A stretch of 55,445 nt of DNA from JADKFD01 sp050250665 (GCA_050250665.1 JBFWOF010000042.1:1-55445); one strand, 5' to 3'. Counted from the stretch's first letter, positions 34,067-43,193 are shown. Numbers and translations are program-made. Notes: a model not told the origin generated them from the sequence alone.

Positions 34067-34978
34067 ATGACAGTGGGAAGGGCGAGAGCACAGGCGTCCG
34101 GACAAGTCCGGACCCATGAAAGCCACAAGGCCAAACCGAGCCGCCGCTACCGGGTAGAACGTCGAGGCCGTTGTGCGCTCGTTCTGGCATTGCTGTTCGG
34201 TGTCTCCACCGCCGCGCTGTCGGCCTCGCCGCCGGCCGGGATCACGCTTGATCAAGCGCTGCGCCAGGGCCAGCTGGTCATCGGACACACCGAAGCCGGG
34301 GCACGGATCAGCGTCGATCAACGCAATCTGCGGGTGGATGCACAAGGTCGCTTCGTCTTTGGCGTGGGCCGTGATCAGCGACGGGTCAGCCTGTGCGTAC
34401 GACTGGCCACCGACCGCGCCGCCCGTTGCGCGGGTCTGGCGGTGGCAGCGCGCGATTACGCCATCGAGCGTGTCAGTGGCTTGCCGCAAGCCACGGTGAC
34501 CCCGGATCCGGCGGAGCAAGCGCGGATTGCACGTGAAAATGCACTGATTGCGCAGGCCCGCGAGCGCGACGAGCCGCGCAGTGATTTCCTGCTGCCCTGG
34601 GTGCGCCCGGCGCAAGGTCGCATCAGCGGCGTCTACGGCAGTCAGCGCATCCTCAATGGTGAGCCCAAGAGCCCGCATATGGGCCTGGATATCGCCGCTC
34701 CTGCCGGCACCCAGATTCGGGCACCAGCGCCGGGGGTGGTGACGCTGGTCCATCCGGGCATGCTGCTGTCCGGACAGACCGTGATCGTCGACCACGGCCA
34801 CGGCGTCAACTCGGTGTATATCCACATGAGCCGCACCGATGTACAGGAGGGCCAGACGCTCAAGACCGGCGACCCGATCGGCGCCGTCGGCATGACCGGC
34901 AGGGCGAGCGGTCCGCATCTGCACTGGGGGCTGAACTGGTTCGAGGTCAAACTCGATCCGGCGCTGGTGGCGCCGTAA
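34067..34978 (+). CDS. M23 (LytM) family metallopeptidase
   Basis: The 303-residue protein has an N-terminal hydrophobic segment (signal or anchor, about residues 37-53), a beta-rich middle and a C-terminal M23 domain. All zinc ligands are visible: SPHMGLDI, HGHG and SGPHLHWGL. It should therefore be an active peptidoglycan endopeptidase, in contrast with EnvC. GGGAG stands eight bases before ATG 34067; an ATG at 34031 is an alternative. Codons near 34093-34114 overlap a copy of a palindromic repeat, giving an odd, polar N-terminal tail. Confidence 0.87.
   Translation: MTVGRARAQASGQVRTHESHKAKPSRRYRVERRGRCALVLALLFGVSTAALSASPPAGITLDQALRQGQLVIGHTEAGARISVDQRNLRVDAQGRFVFGVGRDQRRVSLCVRLATDRAARCAGLAVAARDYAIERVSGLPQATVTPDPAEQARIARENALIAQARERDEPRSDFLLPWVRPAQGRISGVYGSQRILNGEPKSPHMGLDIAAPAGTQIRAPAPGVVTLVHPGMLLSGQTVIVDHGHGVNSVYIHMSRTDVQEGQTLKTGDPIGAVGMTGRASGPHLHWGLNWFEVKLDPALVAP
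34093..34114. repeat. GGTCCGGAC...GTCCGGAC palindrome inside the M23 gene
   Basis: GCGTCCGGACAAGTCCGGAC is a variant of the dispersed palindrome at 46133, 46177 and 53379, with paired changes that keep the self-complementarity. It lies within the N-terminal coding region of the M23 peptidase gene. Confidence 0.6.
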
Positions 34979-35011
34979 AGGCCAGGGGCAGGGGTGAGAG
35001 TCCCGGTCGCT

Positions 35012-37360
35012 TCAGCTGAGATTGATCTCGGAGAAATCGAAATCCAGGCGCGGACCGGCGGTGGCCAGCGTGTCACCCTGCAGGTAATCGGCACCCATGC
35101 TCCAGAACTGGGCAATCGCCGTCAGGTCACTGACCTCTTCCAGAATCAGTTCGCGCCGCTCGCGATACCAGGGCTGCAGCATCGGTCCGATGATCTCGGG
35201 CTGACTGCTCTGAAGCACACCGGCCGGCAGGCGCAGAACGTCCAGCGGTAACTTGGCCAGTTCCGCCACATGGGCCAGTCGACCCGAGCGCTCCACCGCA
35301 CCCACCTTCAGTCCAAGGGCATGCAGGCGTTCCAGCAAGCGCCCGGCGTGCGCCGACTCGATCAGGAAAGAGGCCTCAAACTCCAGCGTCAGGTGCTGAT
35401 CGCCGAGCTTGCGACGAGTGACTTCCGCATGCAGCCAGACCAGCTGTTCGCGATCGAAGGACGGAAAATCCACCGGAACCAGCAGATTGCCGACCCGGTT
35501 GGGTCCGTGCTTCTCTTCCAGGGCCTGCAGGGCGCGAGCGATGACCTGGCGATCGATACTCCCCTGCAGTTTCATGTCCCTGGCGATCGGCAGGAACTCG
35601 TGTCGGGCGATGCCGGCCAGCGCCTGGCGACGATCACGCAGATGCAACTGCATGGAATAACGCCCGGCCTCGGTACCGCGCAGGGGAATCAAGGGCTGGT
35701 AGTCGACAACCAGTCCGCGCAGCGCCGTGTCGTTGCGCAAGAGTTCGCGTATCTGCAGGATGCGTTCGGGGGACAGCCCGTGTGCCGAGGTCGAGAGTAT
35801 CCCCTCGACCCGATTGCCGCCGAGCCTGGCTGCCGTCCGCGCCGCAGCGAAGGCCGCTGTCAACCAGTCATCGACGTTTCGGGTGGTCTTGCTCGCCAGC
35901 GACAGACCGATGCTGACACTGAGCGAACGGTCCTCGCCTTCCACCTTGAAAGCCAACTCGTGCACGCTGCTGCGCAGTGTCTCCGCCAGCGGCAGCAGGT
36001 GCTCGCGCTCCTTGCGTTCAGCCAGTACCGCAAAGCCGAACTCCTGGATCAGACAATAGCGGTCGCCAGCCGCGAAATGCCGCGCCAGGCGCAGGGCAAT
36101 CGCCTGTTCGAGCTCGTGCGCCACGGACAGTTTCAAGCGCTCCTGCAACTCGTAGGCCTGGTCCACCAGAATGACCATCAGCGCGATGTTCTCGCCGCTG
36201 GCGCGCTCACCGACGGTGCGCAGCTCATCGAGAAAGGCGCCGCGGCGCATATGCCCCTGCGCATCCCCGGAACGTCGGCTCAGTTGCTTGCTGAGCGCAC
36301 GCACGCGCTTGACCCGGCTGCGCAGGGCGCTGACCAACAGGCGCGGTCGCACCGGCTTGGTCAGGAAGTCGTCCCCACCGGCCTGTATGGCCTGAAAACG
36401 CGCCTGTTCACTGTGTTCTGCCGACAGAAACACGATCGGCAGCACCATGGTGTCGACCTGTTGGCGCAGTTGCGCGGTCAGGGTCAGTCCATCCATGCCA
36501 GGCATGTACAGATCGGTCAGTACCACGTCGGGGCTGAAGCTCCGCACCAGCGACAGAACTGCCTCGGGTCTGGACGTGCTCTGGACCTGCATGCCGGCAC
36601 GGCCCAGCATCACCTCGCAGAAAGCGCACAGATCGGGGTCGTCATCCACCACCAGCACCCGGAACGGCTCACTTCCCGTGGGTGCCGCCAGCTCCTTGAT
36701 GCGTGCCACCACCGCAGGTTCGTCCAGCTGCGCGAGCACCAGATCGGCACCACCGAGCTGAGCCTGCAGCCTCGCCGCCGGCTTGCCTCCGTCGATGCCG
36801 ATCAGCGGCAGGCGTGATGCGTCAGGCAGAGTCAGCGCCAGTTCGTCCAGCAGCTCGGCCACATCGGCCACCAGAGCCGCCTCGACCAACAGAAGTTCGG
36901 GCAGCTGCGATTGCAGGGCATCGGACAGGGTCTGGATGTCGGCAAACGCCGCCAGCAGCAGATTCTGCAGCCGCAAGGCGGCCTCCAGGCCCACGGGATC
37001 GCCCAGGCTGGGGGTCAACAGATAGACCACCGCGCCTGCGCTGGTGCGGCCTGAAGGTGCGCGCTTCGTGACCCGATCCTGCGCGGCCTGTATCAGCGCG
37101 TTCAGCTCTTCGCGCTGGGCCGCGCTCGGCAACCGCGCACCTTCAGCAAAGACACCGACGTAGGCGTAGACATCGAGGATGGCCGCCTGGGCATCATCCA
37201 GACCCAGATTGCCCGCGTAATCGCTCAGGCTGGCCAGGTCGTCCTGATGCTCCTGAGTCGCCTCGTTGGGCCAATCTGCCGCCATCAGCCGCCGGGTTTC
37301 AACCAGTACGGCCGCGGCCTTTTCGGCAAAAGCCGCAATCGGGTTCGACGATGACTGCAC
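35012..37360 (-). CDS. REC protein with degenerate GGDEF and EAL domains, paralogue 1
   Basis: The 782-residue protein has a helical N-terminal part (about 1-105), a pseudo-receiver without a phospho-aspartate (about 108-225) and a canonical receiver (about 233-352; DVVLTDLYMPGMDG, FLTKPVRP). GGDEF-like and EAL-like domains follow. The GGDEF signature is replaced by LIQEFGF. The EAL domain keeps YQPLIPLRG but lacks the EAL motif and most metal ligands. It is probably a phosphorylation-controlled binding or scaffold protein, not an enzyme. The start is GTG 37360. It is a tandem duplicate of the next gene upstream, 44 bases away. Confidence 0.85.
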   Translation of the reverse strand: MQSSSNPIAAFAEKAAAVLVETRRLMAADWPNEATQEHQDDLASLSDYAGNLGLDDAQAAILDVYAYVGVFAEGARLPSAAQREELNALIQAAQDRVTKRAPSGRTSAGAVVYLLTPSLGDPVGLEAALRLQNLLLAAFADIQTLSDALQSQLPELLLVEAALVADVAELLDELALTLPDASRLPLIGIDGGKPAARLQAQLGGADLVLAQLDEPAVVARIKELAAPTGSEPFRVLVVDDDPDLCAFCEVMLGRAGMQVQSTSRPEAVLSLVRSFSPDVVLTDLYMPGMDGLTLTAQLRQQVDTMVLPIVFLSAEHSEQARFQAIQAGGDDFLTKPVRPRLLVSALRSRVKRVRALSKQLSRRSGDAQGHMRRGAFLDELRTVGERASGENIALMVILVDQAYELQERLKLSVAHELEQAIALRLARHFAAGDRYCLIQEFGFAVLAERKEREHLLPLAETLRSSVHELAFKVEGEDRSLSVSIGLSLASKTTRNVDDWLTAAFAAARTAARLGGNRVEGILSTSAHGLSPERILQIRELLRNDTALRGLVVDYQPLIPLRGTEAGRYSMQLHLRDRRQALAGIARHEFLPIARDMKLQGSIDRQVIARALQALEEKHGPNRVGNLLVPVDFPSFDREQLVWLHAEVTRRKLGDQHLTLEFEASFLIESAHAGRLLERLHALGLKVGAVERSGRLAHVAELAKLPLDVLRLPAGVLQSSQPEIIGPMLQPWYRERRELILEEVSDLTAIAQFWSMGADYLQGDTLATAGPRLDFDFSEINLS

Positions 37361-37404
37361 GGTAGGCCTTCAGGGATCGGCTGTGCTCCGAGTCTAGCCT
37401 GCAC

Positions 37405-39750
37405 TCAACCGAGGTTTATCTCGGAGAAGTCGAAATCCAGGCGCGGACTGGCGGCGGCCAGGGAATCACCCTGCAGATAGTCGCAACCCATGCTCCAGAA
37501 GCGGGCAATGGCAGTCAGATCGCGCACATCCTCGGCAATCAATTCGCGCCGTCCCCGGTACCAGACTTCGAGCATAGGACCGATGACCTCCGGCTCCATG
37601 GCCTGCAGCGCAGCCGCCGGCAAGCGCATGACCTGCAGCGGCAGCTTGGCCAGTTGTTCGATGTGCGAGAGCCGGCCGGAGCGTTCGACCGCCCCCAGAC
37701 GCACGCCCTGGGTGCGCAGCCGATCCAGCAGCCGGCCGGCATGGCTGGATTCGGTCAGGAAGGCGGCGTCGAATTCCAGGGTCAGGCGCTGCTCCACCAG
37801 CTTGCGCTCGCTGAATTCGCCCTGGATCCACGCCAGTTGCTTGCGGTCTATGGACGGAAAATCCACCGGCAGCAGGATGTCGCTGACCCGATTGCGGCTG
37901 CGCTGGTCGTCCAGTGCCTGCAGCGCCAGACTGATCGCGAGACGATCGATCTCGGCCTGCAAGCCGAGCTCCCGCGCCACCGGCACGAACTCCTGACGGG
38001 CAATGCCCGACAGCGGCGAGCGGCGATCGCGCAGATGCATGTTCAGGGCATAGCGTCCGAGTTCGCTGGCCCGCAGCGGAATCAGCGGCTGGTAGTCGAT
38101 CGCCATCGCCGCCTTGCTGATGCCCTTGCGCAGCAACTCGCGGATGTACATCAAGCGCTCGGGCGACAGACCGCCCGACTCCGAGAGGATGCCCTCGACC
38201 CGATTGCCCCCCATGCGCGCGGCGGTGCGCACGGCGGCAAAGGCGGCATTGATCCAGTCGTCCACGCTGCGGTCCACCCGCGGCATCAGGGCCATGCCCA
38301 GGCTGACCGTCAGTGGCATGTCGTGTCCGTCCACCTTGAACGGCAACTCGGACACGGCCAATCGCAGCGCCTCGACGAAAGGCAGCAACTGATCCCGGCG
38401 TTGACGCTCGATCAACAGGCCAAAACCGAACTCCTGGATCAGACAGTAGCTGTCGCCGGGCTCGAAACTCTGCGCCAATCTCAGCGCAATGGCCTGCTCC
38501 AGCTCGTGCCCCACCGACAGACTGAGCCGCTCCTGGAGCTCGGAGGCCTGATCGACGGTGATCACGATCAGACCGACGATCGAGCCCGGCGGGCGCTGCT
38601 TGACCTGGCGCAGCAGATCGAGAAAGGCACCGCGGCGCATATGGCCCTGGGCATCCCCCGGCCGGCTGCCGAGCTGCTTGCCCAGCGCCCGCACGCGCTT
38701 GATTCGGCTGCGGACGGCGGTCACCAGATGCCGCGGCCGGATCGGCTTGGTCAGAAAATCATCGCCGCCGACCTGGATGGCCTGAAACCGCGCCTGCTCG
38801 CTCTGCTCGCCGGACAGAAACACGATGGGCAGAACCACGGCATCGGCCTGCAGCCGCAATTGCGCGGTCAGGGTCAGGCCGTCGACACCGGGCATGTACA
38901 GATCCATCAGGATCAGATCAGGCTTGAACTGGCGCACGCGATTGACGACGGCGGCCGAGTCCATGACCGACTCGACGCGCATGCCGGCACGACCCAGGAT
39001 GGACTCGCAATAGGTGCACATCTGGCGATCGTCATCGACCACCAGCACCCGGAAAGGCTCGGTGTTCTGACTGGCCAGGAGTTCCTTCAGCTGCGCGCCG
39101 ATGGTGGGATCGTCCAGTTGCGCCAGAAACAGATCGGCACCGCCGACCAGTGATTGCAGTCGCGCCGAAGCCTCGCCGCTGTTGACGCCAATCAACGGTA
39201 GCCGGGTGGCTTCAGGCACCGAAGGCGCCAGCTCATCCAACAGCTCCGATACCGCGGCCACCAGCGCCGATTCCACCAGTATCGATTGCGGCAGGTGAGT
39301 GCGCAGCGCATCGGCAAAGGCATCGCCGTCGTCGAAAACCGCCAGTTGCATACCCTCCTGGCGCAGCCGGGGCCGCAGACTGGTCGGCACCTCGAGGCTG
39401 GGCGCCAGCAGGAAGACCACAGCGCCGGAGACCGAGCCCAGCGCTGGCGTCAGCTCCATCACCGCAGCCTGGGCGTTCTGGATCAGCTGATCGAGTTCGC
39501 TGCGCTGCTGCGGGCTGGGTTTGACCGTGCCCTCGGCAAAGACGCTGACATAGGCATACAGATCCAGCACCGCGGCGTGGATGGCGTCCAGCGCCAGGTT
39601 GCCGGCGTAGTCGGCAAGATTGCCCAGATCATCCTGATGACGCTCGACCTGATCAGCCTCCCAGTTGCCGGCGTTGAGCCGGTGGGTTTCGACCAGCACG
39701 CCCTTGGCCTTGTCGGCAAATGCGGCGATGAGTTTGGGGGATGGCTCCAT
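37405..39750 (-). CDS. REC protein with degenerate GGDEF and EAL domains, paralogue 2
   Basis: The 781-residue protein matches its neighbour at 35012-37360 along its whole length with the same domain order. Its receiver reads DLILMDLYMPGVDG with FLTKPIRP. The GGDEF site again reads LIQEFGF. The EAL region keeps YQPLIPLRA without the catalytic glutamate motif. Both end in LDFDFSEIN. The two genes arose by tandem duplication and likely form one transcript, with this one first (ATG 39750). Confidence 0.85.
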   Translation of the reverse strand: MEPSPKLIAAFADKAKGVLVETHRLNAGNWEADQVERHQDDLGNLADYAGNLALDAIHAAVLDLYAYVSVFAEGTVKPSPQQRSELDQLIQNAQAAVMELTPALGSVSGAVVFLLAPSLEVPTSLRPRLRQEGMQLAVFDDGDAFADALRTHLPQSILVESALVAAVSELLDELAPSVPEATRLPLIGVNSGEASARLQSLVGGADLFLAQLDDPTIGAQLKELLASQNTEPFRVLVVDDDRQMCTYCESILGRAGMRVESVMDSAAVVNRVRQFKPDLILMDLYMPGVDGLTLTAQLRLQADAVVLPIVFLSGEQSEQARFQAIQVGGDDFLTKPIRPRHLVTAVRSRIKRVRALGKQLGSRPGDAQGHMRRGAFLDLLRQVKQRPPGSIVGLIVITVDQASELQERLSLSVGHELEQAIALRLAQSFEPGDSYCLIQEFGFGLLIERQRRDQLLPFVEALRLAVSELPFKVDGHDMPLTVSLGMALMPRVDRSVDDWINAAFAAVRTAARMGGNRVEGILSESGGLSPERLMYIRELLRKGISKAAMAIDYQPLIPLRASELGRYALNMHLRDRRSPLSGIARQEFVPVARELGLQAEIDRLAISLALQALDDQRSRNRVSDILLPVDFPSIDRKQLAWIQGEFSERKLVEQRLTLEFDAAFLTESSHAGRLLDRLRTQGVRLGAVERSGRLSHIEQLAKLPLQVMRLPAAALQAMEPEVIGPMLEVWYRGRRELIAEDVRDLTAIARFWSMGCDYLQGDSLAAASPRLDFDFSEINLG

Positions 39751-39952
39751 GGACTACCCGGCATGGCCAGATCGGACGAGTCTAGCCTGAATGCCGGATT
39801 GGAAAAGTCGACGGATGGCGTCGACCGGGTCAGCGGAGTGAACCAAGGATGGCATGACGCTGGCATCGTGACGGGCGGCGATCAGTGGTCGGATCAGCCT
39901 GCTAGAGTCGCGGCTCTAGGCAGCTTGTCAGCATTCGGGAAGGGAATCACGC

Positions 39953-41416
39953 ATGGCGCAAAGTCGTCGAACCAAGATCATTGCCACGTTGGGACCGGCC
40001 ACCGACAAACCCGGCATGCTGGCCAAGGTCATCGAAGCCGGGGCGGATGTGATCCGCCTGAATCTCTCCCACGGTACCGCCGAAGACCAGCTGCGTCGGG
40101 CCGATGATCTGCGTCGGGTTGCCGCCTCGCTCGGCGTGGAAGTGGCCATCCTGGCCGATCTGCAGGGTCCCAAGATTCGTATCGAGCGCTTCGCCGAGGG
40201 CCCGGTGGAACTGGAAGCGGAACAGCCCTTCATCCTCGATTGCGCCGACCAGCCGGCGCCCGGCAGCGTGCATCGCGTCGGCGTCAGCTACAAGCGGCTG
40301 TGCCAGGACGTCTTCCCGGGCGACACGCTGATGCTGGACGATGGCCTGCTCAGCTTGGCCGTCGAGCGCATCGAAGGTCTGGAAATTCACACCCGGGTGC
40401 TGATCGGCGGCATGCTCTCCGACCGCAAGGGTATCAACCGCCTGGGCGGCGGCCTGTCCGTGGATGCGCTCAGCGACAAGGATCGCCGCGATATCGAATT
40501 GGCCGCCCGCATGGGCGCCGACTATCTGGCGGTGTCCTTTCCGCGCTCGGCCGCGGACATGAATCAGGCCCGGGCGTTGCTGCGCGGCGCCGGCTCCTCG
40601 GCAGCACTGGTGGCCAAGATCGAGCGCGCCGAGGCGATCGAGAATCTGGGCGAGATCATCGACGCCTCCGACGCCGTGCTGGTGGCACGCGGTGATCTCG
40701 GTGTGGAGATCGGCTACGCCGAGCTGCCTGGCCTGCAGAAACGCATCATCCGCGAATCGCTGGCGCGCCAGCGCGTGGTGATCACGGCCACCCAGATGCT
40801 GCAATCGATGGTGGATTCGCCGATACCGACCCGGGCCGAGGTGCTGGATGTCGCCAACGCCGTAATCGACGGCAGTGACGCGGTGATGCTCTCGGCCGAA
40901 ACCGCCTCGGGCAAGCATCCCAACAAGGCAGTGGCGGCCATGCGCAGCATCTGCGAGGCCGCCGAACGCCAGTTCGAGCCGATGGAATCGAGCATGGTCA
41001 CGCCGCCGGAAATCCACCGCACCGATCAGGCCATCGCCATGGCGGCCATGGCGCTCTCAAACCGCATCGGCGTGCGCGCCATCATCGCCCTGACCGAGTC
41101 AGGCGCCACCGCGCAGTGGCTGTCGCGTTTCCGCTCGCGGATTCCGATCTACGCGATGAGCCGGCACCAGATGGCGCGTCAACGCATGAGCCTGTACCGC
41201 GATGTCTATCCGGTGGCCTTTGACCCCCAGGGCGGCGGCGTGACCCATTCCACCCGACTGGCGGTCGAGTTGCTGCACGCCCAGGGCCGCCTCAGCAGCG
41301 GTGATCGCGTGGTGGTCACCACCGGCGATCACACCGGCCTGCTCGGTGGCACCAACACCCTCAAGCTGTTGCGCGTGGGTGTGGATGGCACGCCCGAGGG
41401 CATGAGCGACTTGTAG
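39953..41416 (+). CDS. pyk: Pyruvate kinase
   Basis: The 487-residue protein converts phosphoenolpyruvate and ADP to pyruvate and ATP. It shows RRTKIIATLGPATD at the N terminus, VIRLNLSHG, LADLQGPKIR, and the active-site segment KIERAEAIENLGEII. ARGDLGVEI and TATQMLQSMVDSPIPTRAE are also present. The C-terminal regulatory domain is complete. A purine-rich GGGAAGGGAA sequence precedes ATG 39953. Confidence 0.97.
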   Translation: MAQSRRTKIIATLGPATDKPGMLAKVIEAGADVIRLNLSHGTAEDQLRRADDLRRVAASLGVEVAILADLQGPKIRIERFAEGPVELEAEQPFILDCADQPAPGSVHRVGVSYKRLCQDVFPGDTLMLDDGLLSLAVERIEGLEIHTRVLIGGMLSDRKGINRLGGGLSVDALSDKDRRDIELAARMGADYLAVSFPRSAADMNQARALLRGAGSSAALVAKIERAEAIENLGEIIDASDAVLVARGDLGVEIGYAELPGLQKRIIRESLARQRVVITATQMLQSMVDSPIPTRAEVLDVANAVIDGSDAVMLSAETASGKHPNKAVAAMRSICEAAERQFEPMESSMVTPPEIHRTDQAIAMAAMALSNRIGVRAIIALTESGATAQWLSRFRSRIPIYAMSRHQMARQRMSLYRDVYPVAFDPQGGGVTHSTRLAVELLHAQGRLSSGDRVVVTTGDHTGLLGGTNTLKLLRVGVDGTPEGMSDL

Positions 41417-41422
41417 CTGCGG

Positions 41423-41443
41423 GCCACGGGGCACGGGGCACGG
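41423..41443. repeat. Short GGCACGG seven-base array after pyk
   Basis: Three in-register units (GCCACGG, then GGCACGG twice) begin six bases after the pyk stop. An A-rich exit and then the palindrome at 41465 follow. Confidence 0.7.
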
Positions 41444-41464
41444 GAAAATCGCTTGGAGCTGCAG

Positions 41465-41499
41465 GTAGGTCACGTTGTTCGCGCAGCGGACTACGTGAC
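41465..41499. repeat. GTAGGTCACGTTG...CTACGTGAC palindrome, copy 1
   Basis: A 35-base unit with complementary ends (GTAGGTCACG and CTACGTGAC) around an AGCGG core. A second 35-base copy at 53276-53310 differs at only a few inner positions. Confidence 0.8.
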
Positions 41500-41533
41500 G
41501 ATGGTGGTTCGAACGCCGGCTGCCCCATCCCAC

Positions 41534-41562
41534 AAAAAAACGCCGGGCGTCCTGCCCGGCGT
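41534..41562 (-). terminator. Intrinsic terminator of the beta-helix gene
   Basis: On the minus strand a perfect nine-base stem (ACGCCGGGC with GCCCGGCGT, five-base loop) is followed by seven T. It ends the transcript of the minus-strand gene 41701-42441 and lies convergent to pyk. Confidence 0.88.
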
Positions 41563-41700
41563 CAAATCCCGTTCGCTGTCGCTTGCCATTCCCGGGAAAG
41601 AATGAGGAGTGTTGCGCCCTTGCCATTAAGACCGGCTTGGCTCCGCATAGTTCCAGCGTCCCGGGTCAGCAAGAGCGCTGTTCACTCTGTGACAACAGAA

Positions 41701-42441
41701 TCACTCCGGGGCTTCTGCGCCCGAGTAGCTGATCGCCTTCACACCTTCGACGCTGCCAACCCGGGCCGTGTCACTGATGTAAAGCTTGGTTGTGTCGTTC
41801 TCGATCCGGATCTGGCCGCGCACTTCGCTGCCCGGGCCGACCACCACCACTGGCGGCTTCGATTTGCTGCCCCAGCCCCAGCCCCAGTTGCCCTTGGGCT
41901 TGCGCACGATGATGTCGCCAGCAACGATGGTGCCGTCGAGCACATCGGCACGGCCATTGACCATTTCGACATTGCCGCCAATCCGGCTGGCCCGCAGCAG
42001 CAAGCCACCGTTGACGGTCTCTGCGCTCTTGGCCACGCTGACCTGATCGAGCTGAACCCGGCCATTGACCGTGGACACCGAGCCCTGGACCGTCGATCCA
42101 GCACCGATCTCGATACGGCCGTTGACCGTTTCAACATCGCCCGTGGCCTTCAGTCCTGCACCCACGCGGATGCTGCCATTGACGGTTTCCAGCTTGCCTA
42201 CGCTGACATCGTCGGCGACATCAATGCTGCCGTTGACCGTTTCCACGCCATCGGCGCTGGACTTGCTTTCCAGGCCGATGCTGCCGTTGACCGTCTCGAC
42301 ATCCTTGACCACCGTGCCGGCACGAACGGTCAGCGACTTGTTGACTGAATCGCCGCTGGTGCCCGGCTCCACCACTGTGGCAGCCCAAACCGAACCGGCG
42401 AAAGCCGTCAACAACGCAACAACCAGAATCTGTTTTCTCAT
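41701..42441 (-). CDS. Exported beta-helix-like protein with ETVNG repeats
   Basis: The 246-residue protein has a signal peptide (ending GSVWA) and then seven repeats of 18-19 residues centred on ETVNGSI or variants (STVNGRV, EMVNGRA). Regular spacing with small turn residues suggests a parallel beta-helix of the DUF4097/adhesin-like or polymer-forming kind. A GNWGWGWGSKSK segment interrupts the C-terminal part. The role is unknown; surface or periplasmic structural binding is plausible. GAGG precedes the ATG, and the 49-residue gene is ten bases upstream. Confidence 0.8.
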   Translation of the reverse strand: MRKQILVVALLTAFAGSVWAATVVEPGTSGDSVNKSLTVRAGTVVKDVETVNGSIGLESKSSADGVETVNGSIDVADDVSVGKLETVNGSIRVGAGLKATGDVETVNGRIEIGAGSTVQGSVSTVNGRVQLDQVSVAKSAETVNGGLLLRASRIGGNVEMVNGRADVLDGTIVAGDIIVRKPKGNWGWGWGSKSKPPVVVVGPGSEVRGQIRIENDTTKLYISDTARVGSVEGVKAISYSGAEAPE

Positions 42442-42451
42442 GGCATCAACC

Positions 42452-42601
42452 TCAATGTGTAATAGGGTGCTCGCTGGCTGCTGCCGGCGGGGATTTCTCC
42501 GCAGTCTCGGCAGCAACCGGCAGAGCCGGTGCGTATTCGCTGATCTCAGCCAGGGCATGCAGCAGGCGATCGACGAAGCGTTGTTCCATTGAGTTGTCCA
42601 T
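42452..42601 (-). CDS. 49-residue protein preceding the beta-helix gene
   Basis: The short product (MDNSMEQRFVDRLLHALAEI, then a Pro/Ala-rich tail) has an amphipathic helix and no signal peptide. AAGGAG six bases before ATG 42601 is among the best ribosome sites in the window. It ends ten bases before the beta-helix gene, so a two-gene operon is likely. Function is unknown. Confidence 0.65.
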   Translation of the reverse strand: MDNSMEQRFVDRLLHALAEISEYAPALPVAAETAEKSPPAAASEHPITH

Positions 42602-42725
42602 GTCTGACTCCTTGTGGTCTCCGTGTTTCGGCGTTGACACATACCCTATGCCATTCATTGGACGCACCGACAGGGCCCTTGGTTACGGGTTAGCGGGTAA
42701 ACCGATGGCAGGGGGGGGGTGCCGG

Positions 42726-42844
42726 TTGTTGGTTGTTGGTTGTTGGTTGTTGGTTGTTTGTTGTTGGTTGTTGGGTGGTGGTTGTTGGTTGTTGGTTGTT
42801 GGTTGCTGGTTGGTGGTTGATGGTTGTCGGGGCACCGGGCACGG
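42726..42844. repeat. Seven-base TTGTTGG array switching in register to GGCACGG
   Basis: Seventeen consecutive seven-base units. Ten are TTGTTGG, with single-base variants among them (TTGTTTG, GTGGTGG, TTGCTGG, TTGGTGG, TTGATGG). The last three are TTGTCGG, GGCACCG and GGCACGG. No base is gained or lost at the switch. The array sits in the 729-base gap 42602-43330, which otherwise holds only other repeats. Confidence 0.88.
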
Positions 42845-42874
42845 GCAGGCTCTTGCCCGAACCTGAGGCATCTT

Positions 42875-42898
42875 TAGGTCCAGACTCGTCTGGACGCT
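42875..42898. repeat. GGTCCAGAC...GTCTGGAC palindrome copy
   Basis: GGTCCAGACTCGTCTGGACG follows the mixed seven-base array at a distance of about 30 bases, as the related palindrome follows the array at 46029. Confidence 0.75.
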
Positions 42899-42932
42899 TT
42901 TGCGCTTCATTAACCCACAGGCCATCAGCGAG

Positions 42933-42997
42933 GTAGCGCGGCTCCGGCGCGCGGAAGATCGGGTTGTGGGCCGCGGCTGGTCGCGCCGGCGGCCGCG
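42933..42997. repeat. GC-rich imperfect palindrome, copy B
   Basis: A 65-base unit with the same ends as 80-144 (TAGCGCGGCTCCGGCGCGCG and TCGCGCCGGCGGCCGCG) but a different middle. Confidence 0.7.
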
Positions 42998-43079
42998 GGC
43001 TCCGCATGTGCCAGGCACGCGGGTTGTCGGAACAAGGCCGGCCCTTGCCCGAGAATCGGGACGCTATTGCCCCGAGATG

Positions 43080-43193
43080 CGTCATTGCGAGGAGCGCGCC
43101 TTTAGCCGCGAGCGCAGCGTGGCGGGACGAAGCAATCCAGCGAGAGCCTGCCTGGATTGCTTCCCCCGGATCTAGTCCGGGGTCGCAATGACG
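43080..43193. repeat. CGTCATTGCGAGGAGCG...CGCAATGACG palindromic element
   Basis: The outer ends CGTCATTGCGA and TCGCAATGACG are complementary, and the inner arms AAGCAATCCAG and CTGGATTGCTT form a second pair. Another full copy is at 46211-46305 and a rearranged copy at 48071-48160. Similar elements are widespread in proteobacteria. Confidence 0.85.

Noticed and set aside
39289..40107. 273-residue plus-strand frame ahead of pyk
   Set aside because: It overlaps the start of pyk and is antisense to the N-terminal part of the REC paralogue; no domain is visible.
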